A stretch of DNA of 64,000 bases from Chitinophagales bacterium (GCA_017303395.1 JAFLBN010000004.1:62001-126000); one strand, 5' to 3'; positions 42,632 to 51,668 are shown, numbered from the stretch's first letter. Numbers and translations are program-made. Notes: a model not told the origin generated them from the letters alone.

Positions 42632-43787
42632 AGATTCAATAATAGGTGTTATAGGTGCAGGCGCTATGGGTAGCGGTATAGCGCAGGTAGCTGCAATTGC
42701 AGGGCATAGTGTCATACTGTTTGATACTAATACTGCCGCACTTGATAAAGCAAAAGCATCGCTGACATCTACACTAAATAAACTGGCTGAGAAAGGGAAA
42801 ATTGCTGATGCCAATGCTGTGCTGTCTCGCTTTCAGTTTGCAACAGAACTGAGTGCATTTGCAAATTGCGGACTGATCATAGAAGCCATTATTGAAAACC
42901 TCGACATCAAGAAGAAAGTATTTGCAGATGTAGAAGCGATGGTGAGTGAAAGCTGTGTATTGGCTACCAATACATCTTCACTATCTGTAACATCTATAGC
43001 TGCTGCATGCAAAAAAGCAGACAGGGTAATAGGCCTGCACTTCTTCAACCCTGCACCATTGATGGCATTGGTAGAAATAATACCTGCTGTACAAACAGAT
43101 GCTGCATTGGTTGATACCTGCAAAGAACTTATGACTGCATGGGGTAAAGCGCCTGTAATAACAAAAGATACACCGGGCTTTATTGTAAACCGTGTTGCTC
43201 GTCCGTTTTACGGAGAGGCTATACGCATCTACGAAGAAGGCATTGCAGATATACCAACTATAGACTGGGCAATGACTGAAGTAGCAGGCTTCCGCATGGG
43301 ACCGTTTACACTGACAGACTATATAGGGCATGATGTGAACTATGTAGTAACAGAAACTGTATTCCAGTCTTTCTTCTACGACCCACGCTACAAACCTTCC
43401 TTCTCGCAAAAGCGACTGCTGGAAGCAGGATGGCTGGGACGTAAAACAGGACGGGGTTTCTACAACTATGCCGAAGGTGTTGCACAACCTGAACCTGTAA
43501 AGGATATGGAGTTGGGACAGAAGATAGCAGAACGCATCATTGCTATGCTGATAAACGAAGCTGTAGAAGCACTACATCTGAATATTGCATCTGCTAAAGA
43601 CCTGGAACTTGCCGTGACCAAAGGTGTAAACTATCCTAAAGGGCTGCTGCAGTGGTGCGATGAATGGACTGCCGAAAGATGTCTTTCAATACTTGATGGT
43701 CTGTACAACGACTATCACGAAGACCGCTACCGTGCAAGTGTACTGCTTCGCAGAATGGCTGTAGCTAATAAGAAATTCATATCATAA
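42624..43787 (+). CDS. 3-hydroxyacyl-CoA dehydrogenase (PaaH-like)
   Basis: A 387-residue NAD-dependent enzyme that oxidises L-3-hydroxyacyl-CoA. Rossmann motif GVIGAGAMGSGIAQ at 8-21, the HFFNPAPLM segment with the catalytic His near 138, NTSSLSV, and GFIVNRVARPFYGEA. The last part carries the helical domain with LGRKTGRGFYNY, a second copy-like region typical of PaaH/Hbd proteins. It overlaps the EamA gene by 8 bases and is closed by a terminator. It could serve short-chain fatty acid, phenylacetate or butyrate-type metabolism; IcmF in the same window supplies butyryl-CoA. Confidence 0.92.
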   Translation: MNKDSIIGVIGAGAMGSGIAQVAAIAGHSVILFDTNTAALDKAKASLTSTLNKLAEKGKIADANAVLSRFQFATELSAFANCGLIIEAIIENLDIKKKVFADVEAMVSESCVLATNTSSLSVTSIAAACKKADRVIGLHFFNPAPLMALVEIIPAVQTDAALVDTCKELMTAWGKAPVITKDTPGFIVNRVARPFYGEAIRIYEEGIADIPTIDWAMTEVAGFRMGPFTLTDYIGHDVNYVVTETVFQSFFYDPRYKPSFSQKRLLEAGWLGRKTGRGFYNYAEGVAQPEPVKDMELGQKIAERIIAMLINEAVEALHLNIASAKDLELAVTKGVNYPKGLLQWCDEWTAERCLSILDGLYNDYHEDRYRASVLLRRMAVANKKFIS

Positions 43788-43815
43788 AACAAGCCGCTTT
43801 TAGAGCGGCTTGTTT
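43787..43815. terminator. Bidirectional terminator
   Basis: Perfect 12-bp stem (43787-43798 with 43804-43815) and 5-base loop starting in the stop codon of the dehydrogenase; flanked by A and T runs, serving the converging small lipoprotein gene too. Confidence 0.85.
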
Positions 43816-43817
43816 AT

Positions 43818-44072
43818 TTATTTACATTCCTGTACTTCAGGGTCCTGAATCACTTTTTCAATATTCATCAACGCATCATCTACGTCAGGATATTTCTTCA
43901 TTATTTTTTCCAGCCTGCAATCGCAACGAGACTTTGCTGTGGCTTCATCCAGCCCGCTAGCCTTGGCATCATTCATGCAAGATTGGTGAAACATCTCTTT
44001 ACTCTCACTATCCCATCCGCTGCAAGCACTTAGCGTGCAAACTATCAACAATAGTATTATTGAACGTACCAT
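43818..44072 (-). CDS. Small Cys-rich lipoprotein
   Basis: An 84-residue lipoprotein: signal sequence MVRSIILLLIVCTLSAC with the LSAC lipobox at 14-17, then a helical mature domain with four Cys (QSCMNDAK, RCDCRLEK and the terminal EC) that could form two disulfides, resembling small Cys-rich periplasmic proteins. ATG 44072 is taken in preference to an upstream one because the signal starts there. Function unknown; stands alone between two convergent genes. Confidence 0.65.
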   Translation of the reverse strand: MVRSIILLLIVCTLSACSGWDSESKEMFHQSCMNDAKASGLDEATAKSRCDCRLEKIMKKYPDVDDALMNIEKVIQDPEVQECK

Positions 44073-44125
44073 ATTTGTATTGATGTAGGTGTTAACTTTA
44101 TGTATCATCAGTAATATACACCATT

Positions 44126-44689
44126 ATGTTCAAAATAACCATTCTATACGGGGCAATACGCGAGGGTAGATTAAGTATACGTGCAGCAAAAGCATTGCAA
44201 AATGCATTACAACAATCCGGCAAAGCAACGGTTACTTTTATTGATATAAAAGACTACAACCTACCCGTAATGGAAGCAAGGCTGAAGGATATGGAAAATC
44301 CTCCTGCAGGGTTATTGGAAATCAGCAATGTGCTTGAATCGGCTGATGGCATCGTGTTTGTAACACCTGAATACAACAACAGTTACAGCGGTGCTATGAA
44401 AAACTGCATAGACTACTTTACCAAAGAATGGGCAAAAAAACCAATTGGCATTTGCTGCGGCTCTAACGGCAAGATGGGAGGCGTTAACGCATCTAACCTG
44501 TTGCAACTACTTGTATTGGCTATTGGTGCTTTCCCTATGCCATACAAACTACTGGTTCCCGAGCTGCATCTTTCATTGGATGAAAATGGTGTACCACAAA
44601 ACGAAATCATGCAAAAAAATCTGGACCGTTTTGTAAGCGAATACCTATGGTTTGTGGAAGCTATTGCTACCCAACGCAAGAAAGCATAA
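44126..44689 (+). CDS. NADPH-dependent FMN reductase family protein
   Basis: A 187-residue flavodoxin-like enzyme (ChrR/Azo1-like NADPH-dependent FMN reductase) without a signal peptide. The FMN-phosphate loop is GAIREGRLS at 9-17, and the family motif VTPEYNNSYSGAMKNCIDYF (about 78-97) is complete. It is divergent from the small lipoprotein and 50 bases upstream of mfd. Such enzymes reduce quinones, azo dyes or metal oxyanions; physiological substrate unknown. Confidence 0.88.
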   Translation: MFKITILYGAIREGRLSIRAAKALQNALQQSGKATVTFIDIKDYNLPVMEARLKDMENPPAGLLEISNVLESADGIVFVTPEYNNSYSGAMKNCIDYFTKEWAKKPIGICCGSNGKMGGVNASNLLQLLVLAIGAFPMPYKLLVPELHLSLDENGVPQNEIMQKNLDRFVSEYLWFVEAIATQRKKA

Positions 44690-44724
44690 ACATTATTTAT
44701 TATCGCCAAGTCCGCACATTCCCC

Positions 44725-44732
44725 TAAATTTG
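44725..44732 (+). promoter_or_regulatory. -7 promoter box of mfd
   Basis: TAAATTTG, seven bases before the mfd ATG; predicts an almost leaderless message. Confidence 0.5.
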
Positions 44733-44739
44733 CAGCCGC

Positions 44740-47700
44740 ATGAATTTGCAGGTACTGCTTGGATTGTATCAAAATGATATCCGCTTAAAACAAATAGCGG
44801 CCGCTATCTCTTTGCCCGAACCCAAGCTGAGAGCCTACTTTGATAACCTGCGTGGTTCTGCTGTCAATATGATTGCTGCATCCATCTGGCAACAGAGCGA
44901 CGCGAATCATGTTTTCATCCTCAACGACAAAGAAGAAGCTGCCTATTTTCACAACGACCTTGAACACCTGACTGGCGCATTGGATATATGCTTTTTTCCA
45001 GATTCATTCAAACGTACAGGGCACTACAACGAGCTGAACAGCAGCCACGTAATGCTGCGTACAGAGGCACTGACAAAATTCAGTGGCGACAGGGTACACA
45101 AAAAAGTATTGGTTACCTACCCCGAAGCGTTGTTTGAAAAAGTGGTAAATCCGAAAACACTTTCGGGGAATATGATAAGCATCAAAGTGGGTGAAAACCT
45201 GCAAGTAGATGCTTTGATGGAAAAGTTTGTCGGTCTGGGCTTCAAGCGAGAGGACTTTGTTTATGAACCCGGACAATTTGCCATGCGTGGCGGCATCCTT
45301 GATATCTATTCATTCGGCAATGAAAACCCTTACAGGATAGAGTTGTTTGGCAATGAGGTAGATAGCATCCGCATATTCAATCCCGAAACACAATTATCAG
45401 AACGCAAGCTGTTACAGGTTTCTATATTGCCCAATATCGAAACCAAGTTCGATACCAAAGAAAAGATATCATTACTCAACTACCTGCCTGAGAATACCAT
45501 CATCTGGGCAAAGGATTTAAACTTTACCATTGGCAGAATAGGTAAGATGGAAACAGATTTGCCCGATAGTTTCACACTGGGGCAGATAGCCATAGATCAC
45601 GATGAGGACTGGCTGAAAGAACTGACAAGGGAAGATTTTGAAACAACGGAAGACTGGACAGCGCAGATAAAGAAGCGCCACCTGATAGAATGGTATAACC
45701 ATTCACTGGAGAAAATTACAGGTGATGAACCTACGGTAACCATACAATTTGCTACAGAAGAACAACCTGTTTTTAACAGACAGTTTGATATGCTGATTGC
45801 CGACCTGCAAAGGCGCAGCACACAGCAATACACGCCATACATATTTGCCGAAAACCCTAAGCAATTGGAACGTCTTCGCAGCATATTCGAAGACCTGAAT
45901 GCACAAATCAATTTTGTGCCTTTACCAACTGCCATCAGCAAAGGATTTATAGACCACGATAAAAAAGTACTCTGTTATACAGACCACCAGATATTCCAGC
46001 GCTATCACAAATACAAAGTAAAGCAGGCATATACCAAGGGGAAAGCGCTTACCATGCGTGCACTGCGCGAACTACAGCCCGGCGACTATGTAACACACAT
46101 AGACCACGGTGTGGGCGTGTACAGCGGATTGCAGAAGATAGATGTGAATGGTAATATGCAGGAAGCCATCCGCATTATATACCGTGATAATGATGTGCTG
46201 TATGTCAACATCAACTCGCTGCATAAGATAAGCAAGTACACAGGCAAGGAAGGCACACAGCCTAAGGTAAACAAGCTTGGTAGTGACGCATGGGAAAAGC
46301 TGAAGAACAAAACCAAGAAGCAGGTAAAAGATATAGCCAGCGATTTGATAAAGCTCTATGCCAAACGCAAAGCTTCACAGGGTTTTCAGCACAGCCCCGA
46401 CAGCTATCTGCAAACAGAGCTGGAAGCTTCATTCTTTTACGAAGACACACCAGACCAAAGCAAAGCTACTGCCGATGTGAAGCGTGATATGGAAGCACCA
46501 TCACCTATGGATAGGTTGGTGTGCGGAGACGTAGGCTTTGGTAAAACAGAGGTTGCTATTCGTGCTGCCTTCAAAACAGTGGGCGATAGCAAACAGGCTG
46601 CTATATTGGTTCCCACCACTATCCTCGCCTTCCAACACTATCAGACATTCAAAGAACGTCTGCGCGATTTTCCTTGCACGGTTGATTATGTAAACCGTTT
46701 CAAGAGTACCAAAGAGAAAAAAGAAACTCTTAAGCGTCTTGAGGAAGGAAAGATAGATATTATCATAGGTACGCATGCCATATTGGGCAAGGACGTAAAG
46801 TTCAAAGACCTGGGGCTGCTGATTATAGATGAAGAACAAAAGTTTGGTGTCGCTGCTAAAGAGAAATTGCGTCAACTGAAATCAAACGTTGATACATTAA
46901 CGCTTACAGCCACACCTATTCCGCGTACACTACAGTTTTCACTGATGAGTGCGCGCGACCTTAGCATCATCAATACGCCACCGCCCAACAGGCAACCTGT
47001 GCATACAGAGGTGATAGTATTTGATGAGCATACCATACGTGATGCTATCTATTTTGAAGCTGAGCGTGGCGGACAGGTTTACTTTATACACAACCGTGTA
47101 CAGAGCCTGCCCGAAATGGCAACACTGCTACGCAATCTGTGTCCTGACCTTGAAATAGGTATTGCCCATGGGCAGATGGAAGGCCACAAACTGGAAGAAG
47201 CACTATTCGATTTCATAGACCATAAATACGATGTACTCTGCTGTACCAATATAGTAGAGAGTGGTGTGGACATTACCAATGCCAATACTATTATCATCAA
47301 CAATGCACATCAATTCGGCCTCAGCGATTTGCACCAGTTACGTGGCCGCGTAGGTCGTAACAACAAGAAAGCGTTCTGCTATCTGATGGCACCACCAATG
47401 AGTACACTGCCAAACGATAGCCGTAAACGCCTGCAAACACTGGAACAGTTTAACGAACTGGGTAGTGGTTTCCAGATAGCCATGCGCGACCTTGATATAC
47501 GTGGAGCTGGTAATTTGCTTGGCGGAGAGCAGAGCGGGTTTATTGCCGAGATTGGTTTTGAGATGTATCAGAAGATACTGGCAGAAGCCATGCGCGAACT
47601 AAAAACAAGCGACTTCAAAGATGTATTCAGCGAAGAGTTGGACCGTAAGCGCGACTATGTAAGCGACTGCACCATAGATACCGACCTTGAAATATTGATA

Positions 47701-48129
47701 CCAGACAGCTATGTAGAAAGCATTACAGAAAGACTATCGCTCTATACGCAGCTGGATGATATTGAAGATGAAGAAAAGCTGAAAGCATTTGCCGCAGAAA
47801 TGCAGGATCGCTTCGGGCCTATACCATCGCAGGTAGAAGAACTGTTTACAACCATCCGTTGCCGCAGCATTGCCAAAGAACTTGGCTTCGAGAAGTTGAT
47901 TCTGAAAAATGAACAGATGCGTCTGTACTTTGTAAGCAATCCCGACTCTCCTTATTTCGAGTCAGACACGTTCAACCACATCATGTCTTACATACAAAAG
48001 CATACCAACAATGCAAGGCTGAAGCAGGTTGGCAAAAACTTTATGCTGTTGGTAGACAGGGTAAAGAGCATGGGCGATGTACTGTGGTTTCTGGAAGGCA
48101 TACATAAGAGCCTGCAGACAACTAATTAA
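44740..48129 (+). CDS. mfd: Transcription-repair coupling factor
   Basis: A 1129-residue DNA translocase that removes stalled RNA polymerase and recruits UvrA. N-terminal UvrB-like region (about 1-350: ILDIYSFGNENPYRIELFGNEVDSIRIFN), the CarD-like RNA-polymerase interaction domain (about 440-520: PGDYVTHIDHGVGVYSGLQ), the RecG-like motor with Walker A GDVGFGKT near 594, DEEQ and the ATPIPRTLQ motif, and the C-terminal TRCF domain. Length fits the family. Its product acts on the transcription side of nucleotide excision repair; uvr genes are not in the window. Confidence 0.97.
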   Translation: MNLQVLLGLYQNDIRLKQIAAAISLPEPKLRAYFDNLRGSAVNMIAASIWQQSDANHVFILNDKEEAAYFHNDLEHLTGALDICFFPDSFKRTGHYNELNSSHVMLRTEALTKFSGDRVHKKVLVTYPEALFEKVVNPKTLSGNMISIKVGENLQVDALMEKFVGLGFKREDFVYEPGQFAMRGGILDIYSFGNENPYRIELFGNEVDSIRIFNPETQLSERKLLQVSILPNIETKFDTKEKISLLNYLPENTIIWAKDLNFTIGRIGKMETDLPDSFTLGQIAIDHDEDWLKELTREDFETTEDWTAQIKKRHLIEWYNHSLEKITGDEPTVTIQFATEEQPVFNRQFDMLIADLQRRSTQQYTPYIFAENPKQLERLRSIFEDLNAQINFVPLPTAISKGFIDHDKKVLCYTDHQIFQRYHKYKVKQAYTKGKALTMRALRELQPGDYVTHIDHGVGVYSGLQKIDVNGNMQEAIRIIYRDNDVLYVNINSLHKISKYTGKEGTQPKVNKLGSDAWEKLKNKTKKQVKDIASDLIKLYAKRKASQGFQHSPDSYLQTELEASFFYEDTPDQSKATADVKRDMEAPSPMDRLVCGDVGFGKTEVAIRAAFKTVGDSKQAAILVPTTILAFQHYQTFKERLRDFPCTVDYVNRFKSTKEKKETLKRLEEGKIDIIIGTHAILGKDVKFKDLGLLIIDEEQKFGVAAKEKLRQLKSNVDTLTLTATPIPRTLQFSLMSARDLSIINTPPPNRQPVHTEVIVFDEHTIRDAIYFEAERGGQVYFIHNRVQSLPEMATLLRNLCPDLEIGIAHGQMEGHKLEEALFDFIDHKYDVLCCTNIVESGVDITNANTIIINNAHQFGLSDLHQLRGRVGRNNKKAFCYLMAPPMSTLPNDSRKRLQTLEQFNELGSGFQIAMRDLDIRGAGNLLGGEQSGFIAEIGFEMYQKILAEAMRELKTSDFKDVFSEELDRKRDYVSDCTIDTDLEILIPDSYVESITERLSLYTQLDDIEDEEKLKAFAAEMQDRFGPIPSQVEELFTTIRCRSIAKELGFEKLILKNEQMRLYFVSNPDSPYFESDTFNHIMSYIQKHTNNARLKQVGKNFMLLVDRVKSMGDVLWFLEGIHKSLQTTN

Positions 48130-48222
48130 TATCCTTTTTTGTATTTAACAGTTTGTGTATCTTGTTCTTGTTATTTGGCAATAACAACATCATTGAATTG
48201 CTTACCCCCTTACCTCACAGGT

Positions 48223-48867
48223 ATGAACAAAACGAAGATTGTAATTGCGGATGACCATCACATTCTGCTCGACGGACTGAAAGCTATGCTTCAGAAACAG
48301 GCAGATCTTGAGGTGGTAGGAATGTACGACAACGGCAGTGCATTATTTGACGACCTTAAGAATACAAAGCCCGATGTTGCTTTGGTCGACATCAACATGC
48401 CGGGCATGACTGGTGATGTGCTAACCAGAAAAATAAAAGAATTCTTCCCTGACATCTTTGTCATCACTCTTTCTATGCACGATGATGCAGGTCATATCAT
48501 GGATATGATAGAGGCCGGCGTATCCGGCTATCTGTTGAAAAATGTAAATGATAAAGAACTGGTAGAAGCCATCAGGCAGGTGGCGCAGGGCAAGATGTAT
48601 TTTTCTTCAGAGGTTTCAGAAAAAATAACCTCTATGGTTGTGCAGCAACAGAAAAGACTGAACGAACCCGAAGAGGCAAAACTAACAGAACGTGAGCTGG
48701 AGATACTGAAGCTGATAGCGCAGGAATACAGCAATGCACAAATAGCAGATACACTATTCATTAGCGAGCGCACGGTAGAAACACACCGCAAAAACATGCT
48801 GCGCAAAACAAACAACAAGACAGTTGTAGGCCTTATACGCTATGCCATGGAAAGGCAGCTTATATAG
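48223..48867 (+). CDS. NarL/LuxR-type response regulator
   Basis: A 214-residue two-component response regulator. Receiver domain with the acidic pair Asp10-Asp11, phosphorylation site Asp56 (VDINMPG) and the conserved Lys near 107 (LLKNV); C-terminal LuxR-type helix-turn-helix from about 150 (LTERELEILKLIAQEYSNAQIADTLFISERTVETHRKNML). The ATG at 48223 fits the receiver start; upstream in-frame codons have no function. No sensor kinase lies beside it, so the partner is unknown. It follows mfd by about 90 bases on the same strand. Confidence 0.92.
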   Translation: MNKTKIVIADDHHILLDGLKAMLQKQADLEVVGMYDNGSALFDDLKNTKPDVALVDINMPGMTGDVLTRKIKEFFPDIFVITLSMHDDAGHIMDMIEAGVSGYLLKNVNDKELVEAIRQVAQGKMYFSSEVSEKITSMVVQQQKRLNEPEEAKLTERELEILKLIAQEYSNAQIADTLFISERTVETHRKNMLRKTNNKTVVGLIRYAMERQLI

Positions 48868-48934
48868 CACATCCGTACCAGTACGTAGTATAAAATACCT
48901 TTATAATTGTATTTAGCCGCCCATACTGTGGCTA

Positions 48935-48942
48935 TACTTTTG
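48935..48942 (+). promoter_or_regulatory. -7 promoter box of the Thr/Pro-rich lipoprotein gene
   Basis: TACTTTTG, about 50 bases before ATG 48992; gives the longest leader among the boxes seen here. Confidence 0.5.
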
Positions 48943-48991
48943 TGTCATCAACTAAGGATAAATCTATTTGATAACGCAAAACATCTTTACA

Positions 48992-49789
48992 ATGAAAAAG
49001 CTTACACTCCTCGCTTCTGCAGCAATGATAGTTCTTACAACATCTTGCGACAAGAAAACAACAACGACTACCCCTACAACAACACCTACTACTCCTACAT
49101 CTACAACACCAACACCTCCGTCTCCTACACCTACTGCCAGCGATTTGTATGGTGGCTTGGTTAGCATCAAGATGGAATACAATTCTCAACCTACCGGCTC
49201 ACCAATTCCTGTTACACTGAATACAGAAATGGCAAGTGCATTCTTCAACGTAACACCCGGTGGTACTACATTTGCAGATGCAGGTACTGTATCTGTAAAT
49301 ACTTACAATCTTGATAAAGCAACGAACAATGCTTACACTAAAATGGCAATGGTTGGCCAAACACCTTCTAGCCTGGACTTTGGTAGTGGCAGCTCTGCAA
49401 AATCTGCATGGACAGTTGGTGGTAGCGGTAGCGTAGCTGGTTTCTCATATAGCCACAACGTATCGTTCCCTGACTATAGCGGCACTTTACCTTCAAGCAT
49501 TACTAAATCAAGTGGTGTTTCTTTCACATTCAACAGCGGTAGCCTTACAGGTGCAGACTCTGTAATTGTGTTCATCGCTTCGGGCAATACTTCGTTTACA
49601 AAAACTTATGCAGCAAACGCAGGTTCTGTAACTATCAGCGCTTCTGATCTGTCTGCACTTACAGCAGTATCAGACAACTCTGCACTGCTTGAAGTATGCC
49701 CTTACAAATACAATTTTGTAACGCTGAACAGCAAGAAATATGTGTTCATTAAAGAACAGGCTGTTGTAAAAAATATCAATATAAACTAA
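48992..49789 (+). CDS. Thr/Pro-linker lipoprotein, unknown function
   Basis: A 265-residue lipoprotein with a signal (MKKLTLLASAAMIVLTTSC, lipobox ending at Cys19), followed by a low-complexity Thr/Pro linker of about 30 residues (residues 22-50, repeats of TTTP/PTPT) and a soluble beta-rich domain rich in Ser, Thr and Gly, ending KNININ. The linker probably extends the domain from the membrane. No named family. A short repeat element flanks the gene (see findings) and a terminator follows. Confidence 0.72.
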   Translation: MKKLTLLASAAMIVLTTSCDKKTTTTTPTTTPTTPTSTTPTPPSPTPTASDLYGGLVSIKMEYNSQPTGSPIPVTLNTEMASAFFNVTPGGTTFADAGTVSVNTYNLDKATNNAYTKMAMVGQTPSSLDFGSGSSAKSAWTVGGSGSVAGFSYSHNVSFPDYSGTLPSSITKSSGVSFTFNSGSLTGADSVIVFIASGNTSFTKTYAANAGSVTISASDLSALTAVSDNSALLEVCPYKYNFVTLNSKKYVFIKEQAVVKNININ

Positions 49790-49819
49790 TTACACCCCGA
49801 TTGCTTAAAACAAAAGCAC

Positions 49820-49870
49820 CTAAGGATAAAATCCTCTTTTCTGATAGCTTTAGAGGGTGGATTTATCCTA
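49820..49870. repeat. Imperfect inverted repeat downstream of the lipoprotein gene
   Basis: AGGATAAAATCC (49823-49834) pairs with GGATTTATCCT (49859-49869) with one bulged base; the centre has a second partial stem (CCTCTTTT/AGAGGG). It may be a weak terminator or RNA 3' end element ahead of the perfect palindrome at 49876. Confidence 0.45.
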
Positions 49871-49875
49871 ATTAA

Positions 49876-49903
49876 AAAGAGCGAGGTTTAAACCTCGCTC
49901 TTT
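49876..49903. terminator. Bidirectional terminator between lipoprotein gene and rng
   Basis: A 28-base perfect palindrome (12-bp arms around TTAA) with A/T flanks and a long T run on the plus side (49905-49911), shared by the converging lipoprotein and rng genes. Confidence 0.85.
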
Positions 49904-49909
49904 GCTTTT

Positions 49910-51469
49910 TTATAACTTAATTAAGTCTTCCGTTTTAGTATCGTAGAATTGGTATTGGGTAATACCTGCATTGTTATCTTCTACTATGTGCAGTTTTGTT
50001 TTATATGTACTTGCCCATTTCTTCAGTATAGATTTCTTGAAGATGCTACCTTTTGTAAGATAACCTGCCAATATAGGATGTAGGTGCAGCGACAAGTCTC
50101 TATGTCCCTGATCTACCAGATAGCGAATATCTTTTTCTATTTCGTCTGCTATCAGTATAGACGGGCCTATTTTGCCCGTACCCTTGCAAGACGGGCAAAG
50201 CTCTGTAGTAGATATATTCAGTTCAGGACGCAGGCGTTGGCGTGTTATCTGCATCAGGCCAAATTTAGAGATAGGCAATATCGTATGCCTTGCTCTGTCG
50301 TTAGCCATAAACTTCTCCATAGCATCCAGCAACTGCTTTTTGTTTTCAGGCAGCTTCATATCTATGAAGTCGATGATGATAATACCACCCAAATCGCGCA
50401 GACGCATCTGGCGTGCTATTTCTTCAGCAGCTTCCAGATTGGTAGCCAGTGCATTTTGTTCCTGCCCGGAATCGTTGCTGCGGGTACCGCTGTTTACATC
50501 TATTACGTGCAGTGCTTCTGTATGCTCTATGATAAGGTATGCACCGCTCGATAAGTTTACCGTTTTGCCGAATGATGCTTTTACCTGTTTGGTAATGCCA
50601 TATTGATCAAATACGGCTATACCTGCACTATGATAGGTAACAATCTCTTCTTTTTCTGGAGCTATGCGGGCTATGTATTCTTTGGTTTCGTTGTGCAGCT
50701 TCTTATCATTCACCACAATCTTCTGGAAACTCTCACTCAGCAAATCGCGCAGTATAGATGTTGTCTTATCCTGTTCGCTCATGATGATTTGCGGAGCCTT
50801 GGCACCCTTCAGGCTGTGCTGCATGTTCTTCCACATCTCTTCCAGCGCCAGCAGGTCTGCATGCAGCTCAGCAGTATTCTTGCCTTCGGCAGCAGTACGT
50901 ACTATCACACCAAAATTCTTTGGTTTGATGGCCTCTACTATCTTTTGCAGTCTTTTGCGTTCTTCAGCAGAATGTATTTTGCGGGATATAGCTATGACAT
51001 CATTAAAAGGTGTCATTACCACAAAGCGACCAGGGAGTGATATTTCGCAACTAAGACGCGGTCCTTTCTGAGAAATAGGTTCTTTTAATATCTGAACCAA
51101 TATTTCGGGTTTAGGATTGGCTACGTCTGTTATCTTACCGGTTTTTACAATCTCGGTTTCGTTTTTAAACTTGCCGAAATCTTCACCCCAAGAGGTATTA
51201 CCATCTATAGACTCTTTAGTAAACTTTACCAGCGAACGGAAGTATGGGCTAAGGTCTGTATAGTGTAAGAATGCATCTTTTTCGTAACCAACGTCTACAA
51301 ATGCCGCGTTGAGGCCGGGCATCAGTTTTTTAACCTTACCGAGGTACAAATCGCCCACGGCAAAGTTATCCTGGCCAACCTGATAATGCAGCTCAACCAG
51401 CTTTTTATCTTCAAGCAAAGCGATTTCTACACCCTCGCCCGAAGCGTTGATAATAAGTTCTTTGTTCAT
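49910..51469 (-). CDS. rng: Ribonuclease G/E family endoribonuclease
   Basis: A 519-residue RNase G-type enzyme that cuts single-stranded RNA, in rRNA processing and mRNA decay. N-terminal S1-like RNA-binding region (NFAVGDLYLGKVKKLMPGLNAAFVDVGYEKDAFLHY), the RNase-H-like region, catalytic Asp in HVIDVNSGTRS and IIIIDFIDMK, the Zn-link CPSCKGTGKI, and the C-terminal small domain. The long RNase E scaffold is absent. It is the last gene of an apparent HU-TPR-mS38-rng cluster and is preceded by a 19-bp leader hairpin (51554-51607). Autoregulation through that hairpin is a testable idea by analogy to E. coli rne. Confidence 0.95.
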   Translation of the reverse strand: MNKELIINASGEGVEIALLEDKKLVELHYQVGQDNFAVGDLYLGKVKKLMPGLNAAFVDVGYEKDAFLHYTDLSPYFRSLVKFTKESIDGNTSWGEDFGKFKNETEIVKTGKITDVANPKPEILVQILKEPISQKGPRLSCEISLPGRFVVMTPFNDVIAISRKIHSAEERKRLQKIVEAIKPKNFGVIVRTAAEGKNTAELHADLLALEEMWKNMQHSLKGAKAPQIIMSEQDKTTSILRDLLSESFQKIVVNDKKLHNETKEYIARIAPEKEEIVTYHSAGIAVFDQYGITKQVKASFGKTVNLSSGAYLIIEHTEALHVIDVNSGTRSNDSGQEQNALATNLEAAEEIARQMRLRDLGGIIIIDFIDMKLPENKKQLLDAMEKFMANDRARHTILPISKFGLMQITRQRLRPELNISTTELCPSCKGTGKIGPSILIADEIEKDIRYLVDQGHRDLSLHLHPILAGYLTKGSIFKKSILKKWASTYKTKLHIVEDNNAGITQYQFYDTKTEDLIKL

Positions 51470-51553
51470 TCACCGTATTTTTCCAATTACACTTGGGCCG
51501 GTGCGTACAATCCTGTAAATAATATTGCAGAAAACAAATTGGAATAACAAAAC

Positions 51554-51607
51554 CCTACATCTCCTTCCGTGCAACTTATATATACGAAGCACAGAAAAAG
51601 ATGTAGG
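51554..51607 (-). ncRNA. Strand-specific hairpin in the rng 5' leader
   Basis: On the minus-strand RNA, 5' arm 51607-51589 pairs with 51572-51554 in 19 consecutive base pairs, three of them G-U (51598/51563, 51597/51564, 51593/51568), around a 16-base loop. On the plus strand these three positions would be A-C mismatches, so the structure is made for the minus RNA. It lies between the mS38-like gene and rng, about 85 bases before the rng start, and about 10-15 bases after a possible promoter box. No terminator T run follows it. Confidence 0.6.
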
Positions 51608-51622
51608 AATAATGAATTACTA

Positions 51623-51631
51623 CAAAATGTA
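51623..51631 (-). promoter_or_regulatory. Possible -7 box of rng
   Basis: Minus-strand TACATTTTG, one base longer than TAnnTTTG. If used, transcription begins close to the leader hairpin. Confidence 0.35.
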
Positions 51632-51668
51632 TTAGGAAAAAGGGAAGCAGGAGGCGCCCGGCTTTACC

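Noticed and set aside
49060-49135. ACA/CCT-rich tract that looks like a tandem repeat or microsatellite
   Set aside because: It is in frame and encodes the Thr/Pro linker of a lipoprotein.
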